Shown piece after piece: positions 1 to 6,701 of a DNA stretch of 9,092 bases. Position 1 is the first letter of the stretch. Each line of letters begins with the position of its first letter. The notes under the pieces are model-generated. The model did not search any database. It was not told the origin of the DNA and saw only the letters and a list, made by a program, of their open reading frames with translations. This DNA comes from Pseudomonas sp. (lineage in GTDB: Bacteria > Pseudomonadota > Gammaproteobacteria > Pseudomonadales > Pseudomonadaceae). Location: positions 1 through 9,092 of the forward strand of contig JAPLSD010000335.1 in assembly GCA_026398835.1 (NCBI GenBank), written 5' to 3'. A program made the translations under genes and the position numbers.

Positions 1-1067
1 CCTCGTTGATAGGAATGGCGCTTGGCGGCTTCCAGCGTCTGCTCATCGGCGAACAACGTCGCCGGGCTGTCTATCTGACTATCCAGCAGGCTGACCAGAT
101 AGCTTGCGCTGGAGACCCGCCGCAGTTGCCGCTTGGCTTGCAGATGACCTTGCAGAGCCGCGATGGTCAGGCCGCCGGCACAGGCGCCCATCAGATTGAC
201 GTCGCGCGCGCCGGTGATGGCGCGGCAAACATTCAGTGCTTCCTCCAGTGCTTCAACGTAACTGGACAGGCCCCATTCGCGGTGGCGAACATCCGGGTTA
301 CGCCAGCTGACCACGAACACTTGCAGGCCATTCTTCAATGCGTACTGGACGAAGCTGTTACCCGGGCTGAGGTCGAAAATGTAGTATTTGTTAATCTGCG
401 GCGGCACGATCAGCAACGGCTTGGCGTACTGTTTTTCGCTCATCGGCTTGTATTGCATCAGCTCAAGCAGCTCGTTGCGAAACACCACTGACCCGGCGGT
501 GGTTGCCACGGTCTTGCCGATCTCGAAGGCGTGTTTGGTGACCTGACTCGGCAGCCCGTTGTTGTGCATCAGGTCGTCGAATAAATGGCTGAGACCGCGG
601 ACCAGGCTGTTGCCACCGGAGTTGAACAGCTCCTTGATCGCCAGCGGGTTGAGCAGGGTATTGGAGGGGGACACGGCGTCATTGAGCAGTGCGAAGGCGA
701 AATGCGCGCGGGCGCGGTCATCGTCACTCATGCCGCTTTCATCGATCCAGCTTTTGACCTGTTTCTGCCAGCTCAGATAGGCCTGCAGGCTGCGCCGGTA
801 AAACGGATTCAGTCTCCAGGTCGGGTCCGCAAAGCGATTGTCTTTCGGGTTCGGCGTGTGCAGCGTTTCGCCCAGCAGCACGCGGCCCAGCTGACCGCCC
901 AGAGCCAGAACATGACGGGCGCTGTGCACCGGGTGACGCAGGCCGTGGGCGGCCACACTGCGCAGGGTCGAGAACAGATCCCGGCCGCGCAGACCGGTAA
1001 TCGCACTCTGAGCGTTGATAAACGTCGCGGGTGTGGGCACCAAGCCCTGCGTTGGTTTGTCTCTCAT
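1..1067 (-). CDS. phaC2: Class II (mcl) poly(3-hydroxyalkanoate) synthase 2, C-terminal part beyond the left edge
   Basis: This enzyme polymerises (R)-3-hydroxyacyl-CoA of medium chain length into PHA on intracellular granules and releases CoA. The frame is open from ATG 1067 to the left edge: 355 codons of about 560 expected, with no internal stop. The start is fixed by an in-frame stop two codons upstream and by an AAGGAG Shine-Dalgarno sequence. The N-terminus reads MRDKPTQG. The lipase-like synthase box GACAGG is visible at residues 294-299, which puts the nucleophile at Cys296, the same number as in PhaC1. The catalytic Asp and His lie outside the window. The protein is clearly a paralogue of the PhaC1 encoded at 2174-3853, sharing for example VPPQINK, FDLSP, VSWRNP and FADEQTLEAAKRHSYQ. 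The gene lies 113 bp downstream of phaZ; I see no convincing promoter or terminator in that gap, so it is probably cotranscribed. Family and function are certain; completeness cannot be judged. Confidence 0.95.
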   Translation of the reverse strand, partial: MRDKPTQGLVPTPATFINAQSAITGLRGRDLFSTLRSVAAHGLRHPVHSARHVLALGGQLGRVLLGETLHTPNPKDNRFADPTWRLNPFYRRSLQAYLSWQKQVKSWIDESGMSDDDRARAHFAFALLNDAVSPSNTLLNPLAIKELFNSGGNSLVRGLSHLFDDLMHNNGLPSQVTKHAFEIGKTVATTAGSVVFRNELLELMQYKPMSEKQYAKPLLIVPPQINKYYIFDLSPGNSFVQYALKNGLQVFVVSWRNPDVRHREWGLSSYVEALEEALNVCRAITGARDVNLMGACAGGLTIAALQGHLQAKRQLRRVSSASYLVSLLDSQIDSPATLFADEQTLEAAKRHSYQR

Positions 1068-1180
1068 GAGTCAACACTCCTTCGTCAAGCCATCAACAAG
1101 CACATCAATACAAGACAGACACCATAGTCGGTCCAGCCCGTTCTTGCTCAGGCGAAGGTCCTTTCAACAGGCGCGAGACT

Positions 1181-2038
1181 CTACGTTCTGCCGAGCGGCG
1201 TCGGGTGAGGATGCATCACTGCCCGCTGACGCTCCTCCTCAAGAAAACTCATGATGATCGGTGCAACGGCTTCGGCGCGGGTAATCAGGAACAAATGACC
1301 ATCGTCGATAATGTGTAGCTGGGCGTTGGGGATTCGCCAGGCCAGCAAGCGCATGTTGATCAGCGGGATCAGCGGATCGTCGTCACCGGCCAGCACCAGG
1401 GTGGGTTGATGAATTTTGTGCAGCCAGTGAATGCTGGTCCAGCCCAGGCCCGCGAAGAGTTGCCAGTAATAACCCAACTTGCCGGCCGAACGTACTTTGC
1501 TGGCGTGCTCTGCGGCCAGATTGGGGTCGCGACGGAAGGCTCCGCCATAGATCAGCGGAGCAATGCGAATCACATGGGATGGCTGGATATAGCGTCTGGG
1601 GCTGGCCATCATCCACAGCACTTTCGGCTTGCCCGGCACCATAAAGGCGCCTGCTGCGGTTGCCGCGAGCACCAGTTTTTTGCAGCGCTCTGGATAGTCG
1701 TAAGCAAATTGCTGGGCCAGTGCGCCACCCCAGGAAACGCCCACGACGTTGACTTGCCCGTAGTCCAGGTAGTCGAGCATGCGCGCGGTCAGTTTGGCCA
1801 GTCCGGGAAAACGGTAAGGCCTGTTGGGCGTCGACGAGCCGCCAACACCGGGAACGTCGAAGGCAATCACCTCCAGATCCGGGTCAAGCGCCTGGATGAA
1901 CGGAAACACCAGCTCCAGGTTGGCGCCGATGCCATTGAAAATAAGCAAGGGCGTCATATGAGACTTGCCGGGGCGTACCGCGGTGCGGATGGTTTGGCCA
2001 TCCAGGTCGACAGTACGGAATATGAACGGTAGCGGCAT
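1181..2038 (-). CDS. phaZ: Intracellular medium-chain-length PHA depolymerase
   Basis: PhaZ is a granule-bound serine hydrolase that releases 3-hydroxyalkanoic acid monomers from stored mcl-PHA. The 285-residue protein is an alpha/beta hydrolase. The lipase box GVSWG is at 100-104 with Ser102, and the other triad members are visible as Asp221 (in AGDDDP) and His248 (in DDGH). This numbering equals that of the characterised Pseudomonas PhaZ and supports the ATG at 2038, which gives MPLPFIFRTV. A GTG at 2071 is in frame, has an AGGA 4 nt upstream, and would add 11 residues; I prefer the ATG because of the family N-terminus and the triad numbering, although its own Shine-Dalgarno (AGGG) is weak. 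The oxyanion-side motif is FNGIGAN at 34-40. The gene sits between the two synthases, the standard pha cluster order, so synthesis and mobilisation enzymes are made together. The downstream cluster members (phaD, phaF, phaI) would lie outside the window. Confidence 0.96.
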   Translation of the reverse strand: MPLPFIFRTVDLDGQTIRTAVRPGKSHMTPLLIFNGIGANLELVFPFIQALDPDLEVIAFDVPGVGGSSTPNRPYRFPGLAKLTARMLDYLDYGQVNVVGVSWGGALAQQFAYDYPERCKKLVLAATAAGAFMVPGKPKVLWMMASPRRYIQPSHVIRIAPLIYGGAFRRDPNLAAEHASKVRSAGKLGYYWQLFAGLGWTSIHWLHKIHQPTLVLAGDDDPLIPLINMRLLAWRIPNAQLHIIDDGHLFLITRAEAVAPIIMSFLEEERQRAVMHPHPTPLGRT

Positions 2039-2098
2039 CTCAGAAGCCCTGTGGGTTAAACCGCCGAACACGCCGTCCTGAGCGTGCTCCAGATTATT

Positions 2099-2113
2099 CG
2101 AGGCCTGGCCTCG
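2099..2113. repeat. 15-bp perfect palindrome upstream of phaZ
   Basis: CGAGGCC, one base, then GGCCTCG form a perfect inverted repeat 61-75 bp upstream of the phaZ start. As RNA it could form a 6-bp stem with a 3-nt loop. No T-run follows on the minus strand, so it is not a classical intrinsic terminator. It could be a protein-binding site or an mRNA structure; the role is unknown. Confidence 0.5.
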
Positions 2114-2130
2114 GCTGTATGGGTAGGGCT

Positions 2131-2152
2131 CGCGGCACCTCCGAGTGCCGCG
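2131..2152 (-). repeat. GC-rich hairpin in the phaC1-phaZ gap (terminator-like or attenuating)
   Basis: CGCGGCAC at 2131-2138 pairs perfectly with GTGCCGCG at 2145-2152 around a 6-nt loop, 22 nt after the phaC1 stop. No T-tract follows in the direction of transcription. A hairpin at this place fits the terminator-like structures reported between phaC1 and phaZ in other pseudomonads. I infer that it protects or partly attenuates the phaC1 message rather than ending it. Confidence 0.55.
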
Positions 2153-2173
2153 GACTTCTCGACTGCCTACAAC

Positions 2174-3853
2174 TTAACGTTCATGCACATACGTGCCCGG
2201 TGCGGCTTCTCCTGACGGATAGGCCTTGTTGCCCAGGATTGTCGGGGACTTTTTCAGTTTGCCCGAGCGCTCGGCCTGCCAGGCCTGCCAGTGCAGCCAC
2301 CAGGAATCGGTGTGTTTGGTGGAATTTTCTTGCCATTCAGTGGCGGTGGCCGGCATGTCGGTGCTGGTCATGTAACGTGATTTCGGATTGCCCGGCGGGT
2401 TCAGAATGCTCTGGATATGCCCGCTGCTGGACAGCACGAATTCTACCTTGCCACCGAACAGTTGCGCCGACTTGTAGCAAGACTTCCAGGGCGTGATGTG
2501 ATCGTTGGTGCCGGCCAGGGAGTAGATGTCGGCAGTGACTTGTTTAAGGTCAATCGGCGTACCGCTCACTTCCAGTGCATTGGCACGGATCAGTGGGTTA
2601 TTTTTGAACATTTCGATCAGGTCGCCGTGGAACGCTGCAGGCAGCCTGGTGGTGTCGTTGTTCCAGAACAGAATGTCGAAGACCGGTGGCTCGTTACCCA
2701 GCAGGTAGTTGTTGACCCAGTAGTTCCAGATCAGATCGTTAGGGCGCATCCAGGCGAAGACTTTGGCCATGTCGCGGCCTTCCAGCACGCCGGCCTGATA
2801 CGAGTGACGCTTGGCGGCTTCCAGGGTCTGCTCATCGACGAATAGCGCAACCTGGGAGTCGAGGGTGGTGTCGAGCACGCTAACCAAAAGCGTCAGGGCA
2901 TTGACCTTCTTCTCGCCGAGAGCGGCGTAGTGACCCAGCAGCGCGGTGCAGGTAATGCCACCGGAGCAGGCGCCGAGCATGTTGATGTCTTTACTGCCGG
3001 TGATGGCGGAGACCACGTCGACGGCTTCTTTGAGCGCGTCGATGTAAGTCGACAGGCCCCACTCACGCTGGGCCTTGGTCGGGTTGCGCCAGCTGACGAT
3101 AAAGGTTTGCTGGTTGTTGCGCAGGCAGAAGCGCGCCAGGCTTTTATCCGGGCTCAGGTCAAACACATAGAACTTGTTGATCTGCGGCGGGACCACCAGC
3201 AGCGGTCGCTCATGCACCTGTTCGGTGGTCGGCCGGTACTGGATCAATTCGAGTACGTCGTTGCGGAAAACCACCGCACCTTCAGTCGTCCCCAGACTCT
3301 TGCCGACTTCGAAAGCGCCCATGTCCACCTGGCTCGGCATGCCGCCGTTGTTGACCAGGTCCTTGGCCAGATGTGAGAGGCCGTCGAGCAGGCTTTTACC
3401 GCCGGTTTCGAAGAAGCGTTTGACCGCCGCCGGATTGGCCGCACTGTTGGTCGGGGCCATGGCTTCGGTCATCAGGGTGATCACGAAGTGAGCACGACTG
3501 ATGTCCTGTTCGGACAGGTTGCTGTTGCCGATCCAGTCGTGGAGCTCCTTGCGCCACGCCAGATAAGTTTGCAGATAGCGTTTGTAGAGTGGGTTCTGAC
3601 TCCAGGCGGGGTCGTTGAAGCGACGGTCATCGCTTTCCGGTTGCAGCTTCGATTTGCCAAACATCACGTTCTTCAGCTCGATGCCAAAATGCGCGACGTG
3701 CTTGACGCTGTGAATGGGCTGTTTGATGGCTTGGGTTAAAACCATTCGGGCAGAAGTCAGCAGATCTTTTCCACGCAGGCCGATGACAGGGTTAAGCCCG
3801 AGGGTGTTTTCCGAGGCTTGACGATTCAAGTCATCGCTATTCTTGTTACTCAT
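2174..3853 (-). CDS. phaC1: Class II (mcl) poly(3-hydroxyalkanoate) synthase 1
   Basis: PhaC1 is the main granule-associated polymerase that condenses (R)-3-hydroxyacyl-CoA (about C6-C14) into mcl-PHA. It has 559 residues, the usual class II length. An N-terminal PhaC region covers roughly residues 1-190 and the alpha/beta-hydrolase catalytic region about 200-530. The synthase box is GACSGG at 294-299 with Cys296; Asp451 (in GTNDH) and His479 (in SSGHI) complete the triad. The positions known from Pseudomonas sp. 61-3 PhaC1 to tune activity and substrate range are all wild type here (Glu130, Ser325, Ser477, Gln481). The ATG at 3853 has a GGAG 8 nt upstream. It is the first gene of the pha cluster. 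The upstream region holds a sigma-54-type promoter match and an inverted repeat, which suggests control by nitrogen status and by a cluster regulator. Nothing in the gene looks damaged. Confidence 0.98.
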   Translation of the reverse strand: MSNKNSDDLNRQASENTLGLNPVIGLRGKDLLTSARMVLTQAIKQPIHSVKHVAHFGIELKNVMFGKSKLQPESDDRRFNDPAWSQNPLYKRYLQTYLAWRKELHDWIGNSNLSEQDISRAHFVITLMTEAMAPTNSAANPAAVKRFFETGGKSLLDGLSHLAKDLVNNGGMPSQVDMGAFEVGKSLGTTEGAVVFRNDVLELIQYRPTTEQVHERPLLVVPPQINKFYVFDLSPDKSLARFCLRNNQQTFIVSWRNPTKAQREWGLSTYIDALKEAVDVVSAITGSKDINMLGACSGGITCTALLGHYAALGEKKVNALTLLVSVLDTTLDSQVALFVDEQTLEAAKRHSYQAGVLEGRDMAKVFAWMRPNDLIWNYWVNNYLLGNEPPVFDILFWNNDTTRLPAAFHGDLIEMFKNNPLIRANALEVSGTPIDLKQVTADIYSLAGTNDHITPWKSCYKSAQLFGGKVEFVLSSSGHIQSILNPPGNPKSRYMTSTDMPATATEWQENSTKHTDSWWLHWQAWQAERSGKLKKSPTILGNKAYPSGEAAPGTYVHER

Positions 3854-3892
3854 CTACGACGCTCCATTGTCCTGAGACGAGTACCGGGACCA

Positions 3893-3910
3893 GCTGTGTA
3901 GTCACACAGC
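3893..3910. promoter_or_regulatory. Perfect 7-4-7 inverted repeat in the phaC1 leader
   Basis: GCTGTGT, AGTC, ACACAGC form an exact dyad 40-57 bp upstream of the phaC1 ATG. Size and symmetry suit a dimeric regulator. The pha clusters encode the TetR-like PhaD, which is known to act at the phaC1 promoter in P. putida, so this is a candidate operator. I do not recognise the sequence as a published PhaD site. It would also fold as a hairpin in a transcript starting at the sigma-54 site further upstream. Confidence 0.45.
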
Positions 3911-3977
3911 AACCGCCAGGTACTACTGCTCGGGTGACCGTTAATTGCGCACCGCTGCTTTCTAGTTCAGAGAGCAC

Positions 3978-3993
3978 TGCAGGGAACTTGCCA
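3978..3993 (-). promoter_or_regulatory. Sigma-54 (RpoN) -24/-12 promoter for phaC1
   Basis: On the minus strand the sequence is TGGCAAGTTCCCTGCA. Compared with the RpoN consensus TGGCACG-N4-TTGCW, 10 of the 12 defined positions match, including the invariant GG and GC at the correct spacing. The predicted transcript would start near 3967 and carry a leader of about 110 nt before the phaC1 ATG. A sigma-54-type promoter upstream of phaC1 has been proposed in P. aeruginosa, which supports the call. I see no upstream activator site that I can name. Confidence 0.6.
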
Positions 3994-4080
3994 GCTCCAT
4001 TGGTTACCCGAGTTTAATTTTTTTCGCAAGCAGGCCAATCGCTTGCCGCGCAGCGGAGCATTCAAACAGATGAAATTAGA

Positions 4081-4100
4081 AAATGCCCTCTAAAGAGCGG
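4081..4100 (-). terminator. Weak candidate intrinsic terminator after the DUF971 gene
   Basis: On the minus strand a short stem (CC, bulged G, CTC pairing with GAGGG around TTTA) is followed by CATTTTCT, 10-30 nt after the DUF971 stop. Five base pairs with a bulge is weak, but the position and the short T-run suit the end of the hslVU-DUF971 unit before the phaC1 promoter. Confidence 0.35.
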
Positions 4101-4110
4101 GAGGCCTGAA

Positions 4111-4488
4111 TTAGAGCATCAGCTTGACGATGGATTCGCTCGGGTCGCGGGATTTTCCAGCCGCTTTGAGTTCTGCAAGATAATCTGCCCAAAGTGCTTC
4201 CTGACGTTGCGCCAGTTGGTACAGATAATCCCAGGTGAACAGGCCGCTGTCATGGCCGTCGTCGAAGGTCAATTTCAGTGCGTACTGACCGGCCGGTTCT
4301 ACCTTGTTCAGGCCTACGCCGATCTTGCCAAATTGCAGGATAGGTTTGCCGTGGCCCTGGACTTCGGCGGAAGGAGAGTGCACGCGCAAGAATTCGGCGG
4401 GCAGGTGATACACCTCATCCAGCGCGTATTTCAGCGTCAGGGTTTTCGAGGCTTTGTGCAGTTCGATAGCGATGGGGAGTTTGGTCAT
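4111..4488 (-). CDS. DUF971 (gamma-butyrobetaine hydroxylase-like N-terminal domain) protein
   Basis: This is a 125-residue protein consisting of one DUF971/GBBH-like N-terminal domain. The recognisable family pattern is LPAEFLRVHSPSAE at about 29-42, KIGVGLNKVEPAGQYALKL at about 55-73, then FDDGHDSGLFTWDYLYQL at about 75-92. The domain is the N-terminal part of eukaryotic gamma-butyrobetaine hydroxylase but has no oxygenase domain here, so no carnitine-pathway activity should be assumed; the bacterial stand-alone function is not established. No signal peptide or membrane segment is seen, so it is presumably cytosolic. The Shine-Dalgarno before ATG 4488 is weak (AGG). It follows hslU by 120 bp with a long inverted repeat between them and I see no clear promoter of its own, so read-through from the hslVU promoter is likely. 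The hslV-hslU-DUF971-phaC1 order is typical of Pseudomonas. Confidence 0.9.
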   Translation of the reverse strand: MTKLPIAIELHKASKTLTLKYALDEVYHLPAEFLRVHSPSAEVQGHGKPILQFGKIGVGLNKVEPAGQYALKLTFDDGHDSGLFTWDYLYQLAQRQEALWADYLAELKAAGKSRDPSESIVKLML

Positions 4489-4526
4489 GACCTGTAGTCC
4501 GTCTGTATGGCGCGTGGTCTGACCCC

Positions 4527-4594
4527 TGTAGGAGCACGGCTTGCCGGCGATGGCGGTTTCAAGTGCGCCATCGCCGGCAAGCCGTGCTCCTACA
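4527..4594. repeat. REPIN-like inverted pair of Pseudomonas REP sequences
   Basis: Two arms, 4527-4555 and 4566-4594, are perfect reverse complements over 29 bp around a 10-nt loop. Each begins TGTAGGAGCACGGCTTGCCG when read inward. The TGTAGGAGC...GCTTGC...GCGATGGCG pattern is the common extragenic palindrome type of P. fluorescens-group genomes, and the head-to-head arrangement is that of a REPIN mobilised in trans by a RAYT transposase. No RAYT gene is present here. It lies 14 bp after the hslU stop. Its transcript would form a very stable hairpin that could protect the 3' end of hslVU mRNA or reduce read-through; it has no T-run. Confidence 0.85.
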
Positions 4595-4608
4595 AGAGTT
4601 CACATGAC

Positions 4609-5946
4609 CTACAGGATATAACGAGAGAGGTCTTCGTTCTGCGCCAATTCGCCGAGGTGGCTGTTGACGTAGTCGGCATCGATCAGGATCGCTTTGCCGT
4701 CATGGGCGCTGGCCAGATCACCGGCACTGAACGACACCTCTTCAAGCAGGCGCTCGAGCAAGGTGTGCAGACGGCGGGCGCCGATGTTCTCGGTCTTTTC
4801 GTTGACCTGCCAGGCGATCTCGGCCACACGCTTGATGCCGTCGGGCAAGAACTCGATGGTCAGGCCCTCGGTCTTCAGCAGCTCACGGTATTGCTCGGTA
4901 AGCGACGCGTGGGGCTCGCTGAGGATGCGTTCGAAGTCTTCAGGGGTCAGCGCCTTGAGTTCCACACGAATCGGCAGACGGCCTTGCAGCTCCGGCACCA
5001 GATCGCTCGGCTTGCTCAGGTGGAACGCACCAGAGGCGATGAACAGGATATGGTCGGTCTTGACCATGCCCAGCTTGGTGTTGACCGTGCAGCCTTCGAT
5101 CAGCGGCAGCAGGTCGCGCTGTACGCCTTCACGGGATACGTCGACGCCGCCGGAATTGCCGCGCTTGGCGACCTTGTCGATTTCGTCGATGAACACGATG
5201 CCGTGTTGTTCGACCGCTTCCAGGGCTTTGGCTTTGAGTTCTTCTTCATTGACCAGACGACCGGCTTCTTCGTCGCGTACCAGTTTCAGCGCTTCCTTGA
5301 CCTTGAGCTTGCGATTTTTGCGCTTGCCCTTGCCCATGTTGGCGAACAGGCTCTGCAGCTGGTTGGTCATCTCTTCCATGCCTGGTGGCGCAGAGATGTC
5401 GACACCGACCGATTCGGCAATTTCGATTTCAATCTCTTTGTCATCCAGCTGACCTTCGCGCAGGCGCTTGCGGAACAGTTGGCGGGTGTTGGAATCATGG
5501 CTCGACGCGGCGTCTTCGTTGAAGCCCATGCGTGCCGGGGGCAGCAGTGCGTCGAGGATGCGATCTTCGGCAGCCTCTTCTGCGCGATAACGAACCTTGG
5601 TCATTTCCTGTTCGCGCAGCAGCTTGATCGCAGCGTCGGCCAGATCACGAATGATCGACTCGACGTCACGGCCGACATAGCCGACTTCGGTGAACTTGGT
5701 CGCTTCGACCTTGATGAACGGAGCGTTGACCAGTTTGGCCAGGCGTCGGGCGATTTCGGTTTTACCGACACCGGTCGGGCCGATCATCAGAATGTTCTTG
5801 GGCGTCACTTCGACGCGCAGCTCTTCGGGCAGCTGCATCCGGCGCCAGCGGTTACGCAGCGCGATGGCGACGGCGCGTTTGGCATCGTCCTGGCCGATGA
5901 TATGGCGATTAAGTTCGTGGACGATTTCGCGGGGAGTCATGGACAT
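4609..5946 (-). CDS. hslU: ATP-dependent protease ATPase subunit HslU (ClpY)
   Basis: HslU is the AAA+ unfoldase that forms hexamers capping the HslV peptidase in the cytosol, unfolding substrates and feeding them in under ATP hydrolysis. It has 445 residues, normal for the family. Walker A GPTGVGKT is at 56-63, the pore loop GYVG at 89-92, the inserted I-domain roughly 110-243, Walker B IVFIDEID at 250-257, the arginine-finger region around Arg323 (QGRLP), and sensor-2 GAR at 389-391. The C-terminus ends SRYIL, the tail that docks into HslV pockets and activates it. The start at ATG 5946 gives MSMTPREIV; a GAGGA lies 12 nt upstream, a slightly long spacing, and the second ATG (5940) is possible. 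It follows hslV by 57 bp with no promoter or terminator seen between, so the two are cotranscribed. The stop is TAG, 14 bp before the inverted repeat. Confidence 0.99.
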   Translation of the reverse strand: MSMTPREIVHELNRHIIGQDDAKRAVAIALRNRWRRMQLPEELRVEVTPKNILMIGPTGVGKTEIARRLAKLVNAPFIKVEATKFTEVGYVGRDVESIIRDLADAAIKLLREQEMTKVRYRAEEAAEDRILDALLPPARMGFNEDAASSHDSNTRQLFRKRLREGQLDDKEIEIEIAESVGVDISAPPGMEEMTNQLQSLFANMGKGKRKNRKLKVKEALKLVRDEEAGRLVNEEELKAKALEAVEQHGIVFIDEIDKVAKRGNSGGVDVSREGVQRDLLPLIEGCTVNTKLGMVKTDHILFIASGAFHLSKPSDLVPELQGRLPIRVELKALTPEDFERILSEPHASLTEQYRELLKTEGLTIEFLPDGIKRVAEIAWQVNEKTENIGARRLHTLLERLLEEVSFSAGDLASAHDGKAILIDADYVNSHLGELAQNEDLSRYIL

Positions 5947-6003
5947 AATAATTTGCGGTCCTCAAGCAAGAATAAAAGCCGTGGCGCGATGGCCGAAACA
6001 GGC

Positions 6004-6534
6004 TTACTCGGCGAGGTCCTGCTCCTCAATGGTGAAGGTGTGGTTGGTGAATACACAGATGTCGCCGGCGATGCCGAGCGCGGTTTCGACGATTTCGCGG
6101 GCCGACAGATCGGTTTTCTTCAGCAGGGCACTGGCTGCGGCCTGAGCGTAACCGCCACCGGAACCCATAGCGATCAGGCCTTCTTCAGGCTCAACCACAT
6201 CGCCGTTACCGGTGATGATCAGGGATGCGTCTTTATTGGCAACTGCCAGCATGGCTTCCAGGCGGCTGAGGGAGCGATCGGTGCGCCATTCTTTGGCGAG
6301 CTCTACGGCCGCGCGAACCAGGTGACCTTGATGCTTTTCGAGCTGGCCTTCGAAACGCTCGAACAGAGTGAAGGCGTCAGCGGTGGCTCCGGCAAAACCG
6401 GCGATGACTTGACCGTGATACAGGCGGCGAACTTTTTTCGCGTTGCCTTTCATTACGGTATTGCCGAGAGAAACCTGGCCGTCGCCGCCCATGACGACTT
6501 TGCCGTGGCGGCGAACTGAAACGATGGTGGTCAA
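6004..6534 (-). CDS. hslV: ATP-dependent protease peptidase subunit HslV (ClpQ), TTG start
   Basis: HslV is the proteasome-beta-like threonine peptidase that forms a double hexamer and works with HslU. With the TTG at 6534 as start the protein is 176 residues, exactly the E. coli length, and reads MTTIVSVRR. Removal of the initiator exposes the nucleophile Thr1, and the family residues Asp17 and Lys33 fall at the right numbers. The glycine-rich GSGGGYA loop is near 123-129. A GGAG 8 nt before the TTG supports this start. An in-frame ATG at 6582 would add 16 residues and bury Thr1, and it lies inside the -10 element of the sigma-32 promoter, so I reject it. The gene is first in the hslVU unit, has its own heat-shock promoter, and is followed by hslU. 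Confidence 0.98.
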   Translation of the reverse strand: MTTIVSVRRHGKVVMGGDGQVSLGNTVMKGNAKKVRRLYHGQVIAGFAGATADAFTLFERFEGQLEKHQGHLVRAAVELAKEWRTDRSLSRLEAMLAVANKDASLIITGNGDVVEPEEGLIAMGSGGGYAQAAASALLKKTDLSAREIVETALGIAGDICVFTNHTFTIEEQDLAE

Positions 6535-6542
6535 GGGAGAGT

Positions 6543-6546
6543 CTCC
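6543..6546 (-). promoter_or_regulatory. Ribosome binding site that fixes the TTG start of hslV
   Basis: GGAG on the minus strand stands 8 nt before the TTG at 6534. No comparable site serves the upstream in-frame ATG at 6582, where the sequence is occupied by the promoter. Confidence 0.8.
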
Positions 6547-6580
6547 ACGCAGCGGGGCGAAAATGCCCTGATGGAAACTC

Positions 6581-6608
6581 ATATGGGGGTGGTGGAGCGT
6601 ATTTCAAC
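6581..6608 (-). promoter_or_regulatory. Sigma-32 (RpoH) heat-shock promoter for hslVU
   Basis: On the minus strand GTTGAAA (6608-6602), a 13-bp spacer, then CCCCATAT (6588-6581) matches the RpoH consensus CTTGAAA-N11-16-CCCCATnT with one mismatch in the -35. The predicted start is near 6573, giving a leader of about 39 nt that contains the GGAG before the hslV TTG. hslVU is a classical RpoH regulon member in E. coli, so motif and gene agree. Confidence 0.88.
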
Positions 6609-6649
6609 TGTGGAAGACGAGCGGTGTTCCAAGCGCGACGGCGATGTCT

Positions 6650-6683
6650 TGATCATTCCCACCCGGGAGGGTGGGAACGATCA
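6650..6683. repeat. Long imperfect inverted repeat between the SPOR gene and hslV
   Basis: Arms 6650-6664 and 6669-6683 pair at 14 of 15 positions (a single A/C mismatch) around GGGA, core TTCCCACCC/GGGTGGGAA. Palindromes with a GTTCCCAC...GTGGGAAC core are common between genes in P. fluorescens-group genomes. It lies downstream of the argS-SPOR unit, where it can serve as a mRNA-end structure, but no T-run follows. Confidence 0.7.
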
Positions 6684-6701
6684 GAGCCGTTAGCGGCTCT
6701 G
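6682..6701. repeat. Hairpin enclosing the stop codon of the SPOR gene
   Basis: CAGAGCCG at 6682-6689 pairs with CGGCTCTG at 6694-6701, an 8-bp perfect stem whose 4-nt loop contains the TAA stop of the SPOR gene. It overlaps by two bases the larger inverted repeat at 6650-6683, so the message ends with two tandem or alternative stems. Confidence 0.6.

Noticed and set aside
1406..2032. A 208-codon plus-strand frame opposite phaZ
   Set aside because: It is antisense to a fully supported phaZ and has no domain or convincing ribosome site.
2039..2071. GTG at 2071 as the phaZ start
   Set aside because: It has a fair AGGA site, but the ATG at 2038 gives the family N-terminus MPxPFIFRTV and the exact known Ser102/Asp221/His248 numbering.
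4507..6519. A 670-codon open frame on the plus strand opposite hslU and most of hslV
   Set aside because: It is antisense to two certain genes, starts at the edge of the REPIN-like repeat and shows no recognisable domain. Long antisense frames are expected in GC-rich genes with biased third positions.
6535..6582. ATG at 6582 as the hslV start
   Set aside because: It lies within the sigma-32 -10 box, has no ribosome site, and would hide the catalytic Thr1 behind 16 extra residues.
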